Assembly (NCBI GenBank): GCA_013396655.1
Contig: WBMV01000267.1
Coordinates: 1,284,333 to 1,348,332 of the forward strand
Length of the DNA: 64,000 bases
From: Campylorhamphus procurvoides
Lineage: Eukaryota; Chordata; Aves; Passeriformes; Dendrocolaptidae
Direction of reading: 5' to 3'
Numbering within the stretch: position 1 is the first letter of the stretch; each line of letters starts with the position of its first letter. Shown here in pieces: positions 46,361 to 58,400 of the stretch. The notes under the pieces are model-generated. The model saw only the letters and a program-made list of their open reading frames with translations, ran no database searches and was not told where the DNA came from. Made by a program: the position numbers and the translations under genes.

Positions 46361-48052
46361 TCAGCCACTGTGGGAATAAGTCAAGGACGCAAGGGAAAAC
46401 CCTTGGTAAACATTAGACCACAAGCACTGGATGTTTTTGTCTTCAATATTGTTTGAGGGCTGCCTGGAAGTTCACTTCAGGGCCAGACTTGCTGTCCTTA
46501 GGCACAGTACACCAAGGCTATAAGCTATGCAAGGAGGTGGGTGGATACTGAGGCATTTCAGAGGAGATGCCTGAAGAAGGTTAAACCTTTGTTTGCTGTT
46601 AGCCTGATTTGATGCCTCTGAAAACCTTTGAATACAGGAATGAGATGAGCCAAGAGAATTTCCTACAGGCTATGTAGAACTGTGACTGTTTTGTCCTGCT
46701 AAACTAAAGCTCATCTGTCAGGATGAAGAAAGGAGGAAGGTATAAAGCAGGCAGGCATAAAGCACCATGGGACATTGGTAGTTCTGTGGGTGACGGGGCA
46801 TCACATGGTGGGAATCACACTGTGTGTATTCAAAACTCAGGCTCTTTTGTTGCAACCTCATCTCAAGAGGTGAAGTCAACCCAAAGTCCCCAGAACTGAG
46901 CCAGACTGTTCCCAACAAAATGCAGTTTTGGGCTGGTATATTTAATAAAACTTGAAAAGGCAGTTGGTGATTTTGTGGGGCAGAGCCATTCAGCCCTTGA
47001 CTTCAGCACTCTGAGTTACAAAGGAAATGTGTTCATGAGCCAACTTCTACTGCTGATGCTTGTTGGTGACCTGGAGACAAGCAATGGAGTCAGGCAACCC
47101 AGGAACTCTGGTGGGACATCTGGGTCAACAAAATAAATATCCAGTGGAAAAGAGATGAAATGGATCTTCTAAATAAGGTCCCAGTCCATCTGCCAACATG
47201 TCACAGTGTTCTTCATAGACAAAATTAATAAATGAAATATTGAACATGAAGACTATACAGCCTACAAATCAATTTTGTTTGAAGTAGGACTTTGGAATTG
47301 TTATAGACCAATTGTCTGTGGAATTGTGTAGACCTTTTCTCTGTTAGATATTTTCATGTGTTTTGCCATAAGAAAACTAAAAAGAGGTACTCGTCAAAAA
47401 AAAAAAACAAAAAAAAAGAAAGAAAAAAACCCTAACAAAATAGTTCAGATGCAAATTCATGGACCTGTGTTTGTCAGATGAAAGAAAAGTGAGTGTGTGT
47501 CTGTGGGGAAACTTATTGCTGTTGTGCTTGGCCTCCACCTAAAGAAAATCTTTCTTTCAAGTGTTGAATGAGTTTTGGTACTGCCCACGAGGCTGGCACT
47601 TTACACCAGTGTGTGCAGTCCTCTCTAGTTTCAAATTCACCATATTTTGGGTATGGTAAACAGATTTGTTTTGTTTTTCTCTCAAATATTTTGCTTCCTC
47701 TGGGCCTAGAAAAAATAATTAAAAGAGGAATTCTCTCTGTCAGTCACACTTTTCAAGGGCATAATATGTTTTTGACTCTCTCATCACTAAATGTGCTAAT
47801 TTTTTGGAAAGGTTTCCCATATTCTTCTTGTAAGTAGAATGTATTGGTAGCCAAAACAAACACAGAAAGCAGCCAAGGAAAGAACAAGATATATCTACTT
47901 CTGTGAATGGTCCAACAAGGGAAATCTCTAAAAACTACTGTAAGTGCTATAAGATTTCAGATGGCAAACTCATCCAAAATTAATGGTTAACAAAACATTC
48001 AGTTCTTAAACACCAACAGGATAAAAAGAATGACTTCTAATGGTAAAAAAAA
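46361..48052. other. Non-coding stretch
   Basis: Nothing recognised except an interrupted poly(A) tract (A-runs with C and GAAAG breaks) at 47396-47430. Confidence 0.5.
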
Positions 48053-48067
48053 TAGTCCTTCTTTTAG

Positions 48068-48190
48068 CATGGAAGGACTAGTCTCGTGGTTAAGGCATTA
48101 GCTTTGGAGTCAGGAGGCTGAGGTTTACCACTTCTCTCTCCAGAGGGACCCTATGTAAGTCAACTAACTGATGTATCTTTATCCTTTATC
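48068..48190 (+). repeat. MIR-like tRNA-derived SINE relic, plus orientation
   Basis: CTAGTCTCGTGGTTAAGGCA and TTTGGAGTCAGGAGGCTGAG match the tRNA-like head of MIR-type SINEs ('TAGTGGTTAAGAGCA', 'CTGGAGTCAGGAG'). The A-box region is clear and the B-box (GGTTTACCACT) is degraded. It is followed by a CACTTCT block, GTAAGTCAACTAACTGATG (compare 'GCAAGTCACTTAACCTC') and a TCTTTATC stretch. The head is better kept than in the other copies. Confidence 0.65.
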
Positions 48191-49444
48191 AAAGAATCTT
48201 CCTGGTGCTTCTTTCTAATCTATTTACTTCCCTTAGATTACCACCTTCTTGTACCATGAGCTTTCTGCTCTCTTGTCTGTAATGGCATCTTACACAGGAG
48301 GCCTTGATCCAGTTTTCAGCTTTCAATCAGAATGGACATTTTTTTCCTATTAGATAAATTTGGGAGGGGGGGTTTCAGTAGAAAATAATTTTTGCTGCAA
48401 GTTTTTGTGTAGGGCCCCAAAATTACATTTTTTAATGAAAAATCAGAATGTTGGGAGACATCTTCCATTTTGCAAAAACATCTCAAAATTTCAAGGTCTA
48501 GCTAAACTCCTGTTTCCTCTCACATGCAGTATTTCACAGGAAAGGAGCAGAATTATAATAATGGTCTTTATCTATTTTACAAATTGTGACTTGTTAAATG
48601 ATAGCCTTTTGAAGGTGGTCAGTGTAAATATTCAGGATTAGGTATCTAGTCACAGGGAATACATGCAGATGAAATCTGTAAAAATGACTTTCGTTTTGCT
48701 CTTCTTGGTGTCACTGCTATTTGCAGACAAAAACAAAACAAAACAAAAAACCAAGAAACAGTAAAACCAACATGACATGTCCTGCTATTTTTGCATGCAA
48801 GGCACAAACAAAGACCTAAGAAAATCCTATTGCACGTGAACCACTGGGTTTGAGTAAACAATCTATTGACCAATCTAGTGACCACACACACGGAACAGGG
48901 ACTATGCACTGTTGCATGACCATGTTTATGAAAGAAAGAAAAGTCTGGATAAACTCCGACCATCCATAAAAGACTCAAAATGAAGCAGCTTTTCAACAGG
49001 AAGATGTGAGCAGGGTTTTCTGACACACCCCAAGCTGAGTGGGTGCGTTGGTGGGGGAATGGTGTGTGCTGACATTTCCCTTTAGCAGTTCACCAGCTGG
49101 CTGAAACCAGACACAGGAAACCTCCAGAGAGACACTCCAAGAAAGTCAGCTCAGATGGAGCTGCCCTTTCACAATAAGTACAGCCACCAGCCCTGGTGTC
49201 CTGTCTCTGTTTCACCTGGGCTGTCAGCCTGATGCTCAGGAAAATCCGCTGAGAAGTGTAGATTTTATAAACTGCTTTGTAAAACAGCTATAATTCTGTT
49301 TTGACCTGGACATCTTTCTCATTATTTAAATGTATTACACTTCCATTCACAAGCCTTGGCTGCTCTTCTTGTAGGCCCCAAACAACTGGTTGCTAAGAGG
49401 AAGATCTGAAATATAAATAACCTTTTTATGAGGACATGGGGTAG
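48191..49444. other. Non-coding stretch, nothing recognised
   Basis: A (CAAAA)n-type run lies at 48727-48752. Minus-strand open frame 48646-49026 is Cys/Phe-rich with no domain and looks like a chance frame. Confidence 0.5.
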
Positions 49445-49728
49445 TGGTTTTAAACTTAAGGAGGTTTGATTCATATTAGATAAATGGAAGAATTTGGTGG
49501 TTTTGTTTTTTGGTGTTTTTTTTACAATAAGGTTGGTAAAACACTGGAAGAGGCTTCCCAGAGAAACTGTGACTGACCCATCCCTGGTAGGGTTCAAGTC
49601 CACACTGGATGGGGCTTTGACCAGCCTGGTGTAGTGGGAGGTGTCCCTGTCCATGATGGGGTGTGTGGGGGAGGTTGGACTAGATGACCTTTAAAAGGTC
49701 CATTCCAACTCAAAATATTCTATAATTC
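49445..49728 (+). repeat. CR1 LINE 3' end fragment, plus orientation, with internal T/G-rich insertion
   Basis: It runs from GTTTTAAACTTAAGGAGG and TTCATATTAGATAAATGGAAG through AAACACTGGAAGAGGCTTCC and CAGAGAAACTGTGACTGACC. It continues with CCATCCCTGGTAGGGTTCAA, GGTGTAGTGGGAGGTGTCC, GGAGGTTGGACTAGATGACC and CATTCCAACTC, ending with AATATTCTATAATTC. The region corresponding to 'AGAAATTCTTTACAATGAGGGTGGT' is expanded by a T/G-rich stretch at about 49495-49523, probably slippage. It is more diverged than the copy at 28068. Confidence 0.92.
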
Positions 49729-51207
49729 CTCGACAGCATGGATGGAGAGTAGAGGAGTTAGTCACCTTTCAGTCAGGAGCCTGGATGTGGAGCAGTCAGA
49801 ACCCACAAAGAGACAAGGGCAGTAGTCATGGTCCCCTCAGGTAAATCACATCTCGAAGATCCTTTGCTGTGGCACGACCCTGCAGCTGCCCCACACCCTT
49901 TTCTTGCCTGCAGTCTGTTTTATGCACCATCGTGGAGACACGTAGCTGCTGGCAGAGAGTCAGGAGATGTCCTGTCTCAGCTGGAGCCAGAGGAGTTCAT
50001 ATAGACAAAGGCAAGCTCAGGAGGGGTCCCCCAGGGCTGCCAGGACAGGCAGTGGGAGGACACTGGGAAACCTGTCTGCCCTCTGCTAACCTGACCCACC
50101 TTTCTCCACCTGGGCTGGCCTGGCTGTCCTGCCTGCCTTTACTACAAACTTGACTTGGCTTCACCTCTGTATTTAATATTTTTTCTTTAAAATGCAGCAT
50201 TTTTCTTTTTTTTCCTTTTTTTTTTTTAAAGAACTGATGAAAGCTGTTGTTGGTCTTATTTTTCCTTTCTATGAACTGAAGTGATGACAACAGAGTTTCT
50301 AGTAAATTATAACATAAGCAGTCAGTTCCAGATTAGTTTCAAAGTTGAACTTTTTTTTTTTTGAGGGTACAAAATACAGCAAGACAAGATTTAATTAAAT
50401 AGTTGTATTTCATAACCATAATTTATCTAGCTCAGTATGTCCTTTCACATGAGTTTGTTTGGGTACAGGGAATTTTTAGCTTTCAGACTGCCAGGCTTGT
50501 CCACAGGACAGGTAGAAAACAGCCAGTAACAATGGTGGCATGCCCACATTGCCCTCTTCATGGTCTTCACCCTCATCCTAAGTAGCCACCACTAAGGAGG
50601 AGAGGATAGCTTCCAGACCACTTAGCGTCTGGTCTCTTGCTGAGCCTGCCAAGACTGTTATGTTTACCAACTAAAACAAGCCAACATATTTTCATTCTAT
50701 CTCTTACTACTGTGACTCAGAAATAATTCCATATGGTCGCACTCTTGCTGCAGCTCTTTATGGGCCGGATCTGGAACTTGGTGTCAGTGGAGAAAGTCCC
50801 AGTGATTTCAGTGAGTCTTGGAACAGGCCCCTGTACATGTGTGAGACCTAGAAACATATATATGTGATGTGTTATCTCTGACCCTGTTGGGAAAGATGTC
50901 ATTGCTTAACACACTTACAACCTACCTCTTTGTTCCTCTCCACCTACAACTCCTGTCGTGGTGGAATTCCTAAGAGGATGTAGCCACTTGGAATGTCTGA
51001 TGCTCAATCCTTGTGGTGTACAGTCCTACACCTGTGTTTGCTGCTTTCCAAGACCTGAGCTAAGTGCTGAATCGAGTCCTTCTTGTGGAGAGGTCACTTT
51101 CCTACCCATTGCCTATGCCCACACCTTTACTGCAGAGATATTGAAATAAGAAATTTAGCTATTTCAAAGTTCTTTTCTACACTTCCCTAACAGTTGCTAC
51201 TTATAGG

Positions 51208-51262
51208 ATAATAATTAATAATAATTAGTAATTATTGTTTCCTAACTATTATTAATATTCCT
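51208..51262. repeat. AT-rich tract with imperfect inverted repeat
   Basis: TAATAATTAATAATAATTAG-like sequence is followed about 15 bases later by CTAACTATTATTAATATT, roughly its reverse complement. The tract could form an AT-rich hairpin. Confidence 0.55.
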
Positions 51263-53638
51263 AGCAATTTATCACTCACAGATTGCTCTTTAATGACCGT
51301 ATGAACTCCTCCTACATTTCTCCAGATCAGCTGAAGAACATGGCAGTTCTCCTGCCAACCATCCCAGAAATAAATAAGAAAAGATTTATATGTCCATACA
51401 TATTCTACTGCCTAAATACTTCGTATATGAAACTCATTCTAGGAATACATTTATCTGACAGTCTGGAAAATGCCAGTGGCCCCACATGTAATGAGGATAA
51501 ATGAAGAGTTAGTGTTTGTGATTTCTGTTTATTGGTGAGCATGGAAGAGTTTGTTAATGCTTGTTGGGTACCCTGTGGACCTGTGCCTTTCACAGAGGGG
51601 ATTTCTGGCAGGACACCCCAGGGCTGCAGGGTGGGGAGTCACACAATCCCTAATTCTGTAGAGATTCCTCTGGGAGAAGGCTGAAGCCCATGGGTGCTGT
51701 GCTGGGGGGAAATCTTGCTCTGCTGCAGGGGATAAATAAAGGATTTTGGTTTTTCATGACCTTTCACCAGGCAACCCTCTTCTACTCCTGAAAAATTAAT
51801 TTCCTGGAAAAGATATGAAACAGGATGTAGTTCCTCAAAGGGATTCTCCTCTCAGCTGCTGTGGGACCTGCTGACTGAACACATTCTGTCCTCTCTCCTC
51901 TGTGGCTCCCAGTTATCTCCTTTCCTCCTCAACAGATTGTGATTGTGCTTTTATGAAATTTTTTAGCCTCATACTTGGGCTGGCAGGGTGTCTCATGAAT
52001 AGAAACAGAGTGGATGATGTTCCCTATAACATATGATAGATTATGTCACCAAGCAAAGGGGAAAAAAAAAGGTAGGAGTCTTCAGGAGATGTAATCAAAG
52101 TACGGCTGCAATTTGTAAGGGGAAAATGATAAACAGAGCTTTGGCTGTGCTGAAATTTTCTCCTGTTTTTGTCCAGGAAAAATTTTAGTATCAGGAGCTG
52201 TAGATATGACACATAGCTGGGATGGGACATCTATTCCAGATGTTGGATCCTGGTCTTGCGTGTCACTTAGTCCTTGCAAGAAAGCACAGAATTCCTTCAA
52301 ATTCCATTGATAATAGTGCAAAGCAGGGGAACTCAGCACCCTGAGGGACTGTGCATTTAATGACTGGTTCAGGAAAAGATATCAGTGTCTCAAAGATACA
52401 CATCACAGTACTTAACTCTTAAGTGCTTTGCTTCAAGAAGAATTTACATGGAATAGTTCAGGACAAAAGACTGAAGTAATTTGGGGAGCATAATTAGAAG
52501 CTACATCACTTCCCATGCTGCTGAACTTCCCAGGCTCCCTCTTTGGCAGGTCCTTCTATTGATGCCTATGTATCACATTTGTGGCCATATTTAATCAGAG
52601 TGCAGGATACCCCCTCCATTAGCCTGTAGGACACACAAGCCTATCCCAGTGAAAGACACCAGTAATAAAATACTAATTTTATTGTTGGAATAAACTGGAA
52701 GCCAGCGTTGCTGATTTACTGTTGTGGAGGAGAAGACATCCCATTAAGGTGGATGGAGGATGCCACGCTAGCTGTGGCAAACAGCCATGAAGGTCATGGG
52801 CAGAGAGAGCCTGTTAGGACAGGAAAGTAGGGAAAAGTGAGGGGAGAAAAGAAAAAGATGAGACTTCTATCTGTATTCACCTAATTCTCAGAGCTGCTCT
52901 TCCCTTAAAGTTCAGGGTTGATCGAAGGGTGGGAAAGCTAAGGAATGAGGAACATCACAGCTGAATTTGTAAAATAATTTGATATCATAAAAGTCCCTTG
53001 CATTGTTTGACTTGCTTTTCAGAGAAGCTGTGAACTCCTGACTCCTCCTGGAGTTGAACAACTGCTGTCTAAATCCACGGTCCATGCATTTTGAAAAAAA
53101 AGTCTATTTTTTCCACTTTCTTCAGAGAAATATCCGGGCTCTGAAACAATCAAAGGTTTGTTACAATTTGTGTAAATGATTAGCAAAAGCTTCTTTGATC
53201 CATGTTGCTCCACTTTTTGCATTGTGTGACTGGAGGTGGGCTAGAACCTGTGCATCAAGGCTGCAAATTTTGGAGGCAGATTACATCTTCTTTGGTTCTT
53301 AATTCTAAGGATTTACTGCAGTTTTAGTGAAAGGACAGCAAAAACATTGCTTGGAACCTGCCGCAGAGCAATTTATAGCAGCCTACAACAGTAATTCATG
53401 GAGGTTTATTATATGACCCCCTTTATGAAAGTTCACTATTAGTTCAACATTTAGTGCTCATAGACTTGGCAGAGCTTCATGCAAGCTGGATGCTGAGCAT
53501 CCGGTGATCTTTGTTTATGAGCACAGTATATTGTGGTTAGGAGGTCTGGCAGACAGAGGTCACCACCCAGTTGTGTGCAAGCCCACTGGCCAGAGGGAAT
53601 GGAGGGATCCTGTGCAAGGATTTAGAAGAAATAGAAAG

Positions 53639-53720
53639 AGTAGTACTAGTAGCAGCAATAACAACAATAACAATCAAAAACCACCCAACAACCACCATCA
53701 TTGCTACTACTACTACTACT
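53639..53720. repeat. Trinucleotide repeat tract forming a long inverted repeat
   Basis: A left arm of AGT/AGC units (53639-53659) and a right arm of (CTA)n units (53700-53720) are reverse complements at 19 of 21 positions. Between them lies a run of AAC, CCA and CAACCACCA units. It is a compound triplet microsatellite. Confidence 0.75.
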
Positions 53721-55273
53721 ACTTCCACTACTGAATTTATTTCCACAGAATCAATTCTGTGCTTGAAACACTGAATAATAAGAAGAAAATGGAGAAGCTC
53801 TGAGGACAGAAATGAGGTCAATGTTCTCACAAAGCAGACCTCTGTCATTGCTCCCCTACAAGAATTCCTCAAAGGTGCTTCTGAGGGGTTACAAATAGAA
53901 AAGAAAATCATGGCCAGGTGACCATAAGGCAAAGAAGCTACTAGAAAACTAGGGTGGAATTGGAACAAAACTCTTGTGCTGTTTAGTCTTCCCTTTTTAT
54001 CTGGCTGTGGTTTATGGCATAGTGATTGACTACAGGCTCTTTCCTGAGCTGTTTATTTTGGAATGGTGCTGTCACTGTCATGTCCCAGTTATTGTGTATA
54101 TCTTGTTTTCATCTTGCATCTTGAAGCAGAAAACAAACTGAAAACTTCACAGACCTGGAGTTCATGTACGTCAGCTGTGGATGCATGGAGAGAGCCCCAA
54201 ACCAAGTAAGTTTATGTGTAAAATGGACCATTTGCACAAACATTCCCATGGAGCAAACTGTGCCTGTTCTGTATAAATAAGTGGCAGGAAGCAGTCTGCT
54301 CTGCCCCTGCTCTGTAGTGCAGTGTGAGGGTTCAGGGGCCCCAACACCAGGTCTGTGGATAACTCAAAGACAGATCCTTCACACTCAGTCGGAAGAGGTA
54401 CAAATATGGGAAAGGATATAGGAGAGACTGATGAGATGGCAACCTGACTGCAGGTGGGACGTGGGTGTGCAATGTGTTTAAACTGTAGCAATGTGCACAA
54501 TCCTTCCCAGTTGGAATAAATATATGAGCTCCAACATTAGCCTTGACTGTGCAGCCAAATCTGCTTTTGTGGTAACATTAAAAATGCAAATAGATTTTTT
54601 GACAAGTGTATGGTCTTTCAAAGAAAGTCAGCATTGCCATTCATCTATGCTGTTGTGAGAACTTACCATGTGAAGGTCACTTCTCACAAGAGCTCAGGGA
54701 ATTAGTACTGTACTTGTGACACTGTAGTACCAAACCTGCTGGGATTGTTATGACTTGTACTATTACTAGGACTTCTAGAAAACTAATTTAATATACTGTT
54801 AAATCCCTGTGATTAAATTCCTCCTCCTAGTGTCCCAGTGCAAGTTAAAATAATAAGGAAGGCACAAACACATTGTCATATAATTAATGTTGGTAATTTT
54901 CATAGGGTCAAAACACTTTTGTGACAATTTCACCAAAGAGAGCATGTCTCACTGAAGTTTGAAAATATGTGATGAAGACCATCTTTAGTTAGGGTGCTGA
55001 CAGTATTGTTATCCTGTAGGGTAGCAGACTACCTCCTTAGGGCATAGTCAGCCAAAAAATGGATGCTTTTACAAGTGGGAATCCAGAACTCTCAGTTAAG
55101 CTTTATCTTGAATTACCTTCCTGCTGTTTCCATTAAATATAAAGGGGACTGGCATCTGAATGTGGACATTTAATTAGGCAAGTGAAGTTAAAATGAGTGA
55201 ATAGTAGTACCTCCTTCTCTTGTCCTCTGCATTGTCTTGAGAGGAAAACATTTCTAATGGATTCTCAATGAGT

Positions 55274-55307
55274 GATAATGTTAATTTAACAATAATGTTA
55301 ATTTACA
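55274..55307. repeat. 17-bp tandem duplication
   Basis: ATAATGTTAATTTA occurs twice in direct succession, with ACA or CAG following. It is two copies of a 16-17 bp unit, probably slippage. Confidence 0.7.
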
Positions 55308-55431
55308 GGATTGACCAGGAGGCTGTTAGTCAAACTTGCACCAGAGAGTTAACCATTAACAGGGACTATTCCTTTCCTCTGTGAAGCATCACCAGTGGCC
55401 AAGCACCTTCAGTGATGTGACCTTGGCAATA

Positions 55432-55453
55432 GCTATATATATAGATATATACA
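55432..55453. repeat. (TA)n-type short microsatellite
   Basis: GCTATATATATAGATATATACA is a short interrupted TA repeat with partial dyad symmetry. Confidence 0.65.
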
Positions 55454-58400
55454 GTCATGCTGTTCAGGTGGTGGACCCAGATGAACTTGACTTTAGGGTA
55501 CTTGGCCACTGAAAGCACACTCATTTTTCTATATGGAGTATTTCCTTTCCATTATGAGCACTGTTGGTGAGTAGAAAAAGAGCCATATCCTGGTAAACAA
55601 GATACCAAGACAGAGCTGTAAAGCACTGCAAAACCGTTGTTGCTTGAATAGATCAAAATGGTCCTCAAACACTTACTTAAGAGCTTATTTTAGTCTCTTG
55701 TGGCCTCAAATCATGAAAGGAAAGTGGTTTTTAATCTATTTCCTAGATTTTTCTTTTTATTTGTTTTCCAGAGTTGTTGGCAGTGTCAGTGACCTTGTTT
55801 GTATCAAATCTGGGGTGGGGATGGAAGAGTGAGGTCAGGTTGTTTGGCCATGTTGAGCATGGTTTCAGTTATTTCAGCAGAGAAACAAACATTAATGACC
55901 ATTAACACTTATATGTGCCCAGATGTTACACACACAGACACAAAAGCTATTAATAAAAATGTTTCTTACAGTTACCAAAAGGTTCATGTGGTAAAAACTT
56001 AGCTGTCTTCCAGTTTTCCATAACTAGGGTAGTCTGAGCTAATTGGGATGAAATGAAAACCGCCCTCAAGCTTCTGACAAGAATGTTGAGATTTAAAAAC
56101 CAATATCTGTTCAATATTTCTCCCTCCTTATTTTTCATCTTCTCTTGCCTCTGCTCCTCTGGTTCCTAGCCAGGAGTTAGATATATGTTCACCTTCAGAG
56201 TATCCAGTTATAATTAATGATGAAAAGCATTTGGGAGGGTTATTAAACCTAAAGCTTCAGGACTTACTGTACTCTTTCTAAATGTTAGAAATCAGACCCC
56301 TATAGGTTATTTTCCCTTCTGCCTTCACCATGACTTCAGGTCTTTCAAGCTCTCAGAGCTGAGTCAGACATAGAACACAAAACTGCATGGATGCTGGCCC
56401 AGTAAGCTCTTGTTTCTAAACAAAAATGATGAACAAATGAATAGCAGCAACATTCATCTGACTCAGGTCCTGATGAGCCAGAAGTCTGGAAGGGGTAGGT
56501 GTGCTGTAGATTACTGTATCTATTGTGTGGATCTGCCATGGGTCTGCATTACTTGCATAAGCTTGAGCTAATCTCAGGCACCTGGGACAGTGTAAACTGG
56601 AGGGAGTGGATAAGCACATGGAGAGTAACCATTTCCCTCAACAGCTGGTGTCTGGGGTCTTTGGCTTGCTAGAAGATCTATGGACAACTTGTATTCCACT
56701 TAAATCCTGTTTAGGCTTGAGCGTCAGCTGAGATGTAGTAACTGTCAGGGTGTGTGCTATCAGCCCATGGCTAATGTGAAAGAATGCGATTTATCTTAAA
56801 CTCTTAACCCTGTGGGTTAACCTAGATGGCAATAATTCACATTTGCTGGGTGAGAATAACCTACCTCAGCTACCATAACTAAGTCAATTTGCCACTGAAT
56901 CAGAGAAACGTGCTTCTCTGCCTGTGCCTGCAGTAACAGCAACATCCTTTGGTCCCAATCCTGTGATTCAAATGGAAACATTTAGTTCTGTTGAAGCCTG
57001 AGGAGAGCCATGATCTCTTCAGTGCCTGCCATAATCAGAGCTCTCATAATCTGTGAAGAGCTCCTGAGTCCTCTCTGGTGCTTTGAGATGAGGCAGGTCT
57101 CCATGTGCACATAGCTACAAAGACCAGAATGGCTTTTACTGTAAATTATTTAATCTCTTTCCTTCCCCATCAGGTCAGTGCTCCATGACTCATACCAGCC
57201 CAAAGGAACACATCTATCCGGCTGAACGTTTGCAGATTACTCTGAATCCTATCCAGACATTTTGGGCAAATATACAACATACTAACAAGTTGTATCTGCA
57301 CCAGTGCTTCCCCACAACACAACTTCCTGTGCTCAGCTAAGATAAACGGTGGAAGAGCATCCTGTTGTGCCACAGGGAGAAGAGGCTTCAGTTCCTATAT
57401 TAGTTTTAAAATATTTAGATTTAGCATATCTCTACAGAAAATAGGAAATGCATCACTTACCCAAGCAGCTTTCACAGTCCTGCACTTGCCAGCAGCCCAG
57501 GGCTCAGTCACTAGATGTCCCTCTGGGCTGCACAGAGGGACCATTGACCTGGGGGTCTCTGGTGAGCCAAGGCAAAGCTGGGACTTGGGCAGGAGAGAGA
57601 GCCTTGGCTCACTGTGTGTGAGCCTGCCTGCAGGCACAGTTGTTTGTGCTTAATAAACCATTTAGGAAAGTCTGTGTTCCTTTGATTGCCTTGGTCCATG
57701 CTGTGTTATCCCTTGAGCCCTACAATTCATCAGGTTATGGAACATGGTTTTATGTTTATGAAGAACTGGAAGAGCAGTGAGAAACTCAGCTTCAGTGACA
57801 TCCTGAAGAAGCTGGGTAACAAATATTACAGGAAGAAAATCAGGCATGTGTAAACACCAAGTCATGGTTCTTTGGGGAGGTTTAGAGATCAATGAAGGTT
57901 GCAACCAGGTGCACCCAGGAGTCCCTCTATGGGAACAGTCTGCTGACAACTCCAAACTCAGCTACATCTCACACCACCTAGCAAAGCAACGAGAAGACAA
58001 TGGCATGAGAAATCCCACAGCAAAACCTTGGTGTTAAGATCTCCAGGTCAGTTGTGACATTTCAATTTGGTGACTGAGAACGTTATATCGGATGAAATGC
58101 AAAATATCAGCTTTCATTACACAGTTGGAGACCACTATACTGAAAACCATGAATTCATGCATGTCTGTCTTTCTGAGAGAGCGTGGAGGAAAAACAGTGT
58201 TTGACTTCCTCTGGGAAGAAGAAGAAAGAAAAGACACATGTTTGAGAAAAGCGTAGTGTAGAAAAATGTAGGTAAAGCTCCTTTTAACCAGAGTAGGAAT
58301 ATGCAGGGGTGGGCACAGCTGTGATCTACTACAATGACAATATTGCAGCTTGCTGGGGCCACAGTATGTGTGTGTATGTTGAAATTATGTCCCTCAGCAC

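Noticed and set aside
48068..48140. Intact tRNA gene
   Set aside because: The A-box-like part is good, but the B box and acceptor-stem pairing are not. The downstream sequence follows the MIR core, so a SINE relic explains it better.
50234..50287. C/D box snoRNA-like boxes (TGATGA then CTGA)
   Set aside because: The boxes are only about 36 bases apart, too close for a typical C/D snoRNA, and no flanking terminal stem is visible.
57395..57700. Possible LTR with AATAAACC near 57652
   Set aside because: Apart from the AATAAA there is no TATA box, no TG...CA boundary and no adjacent coding remnant.
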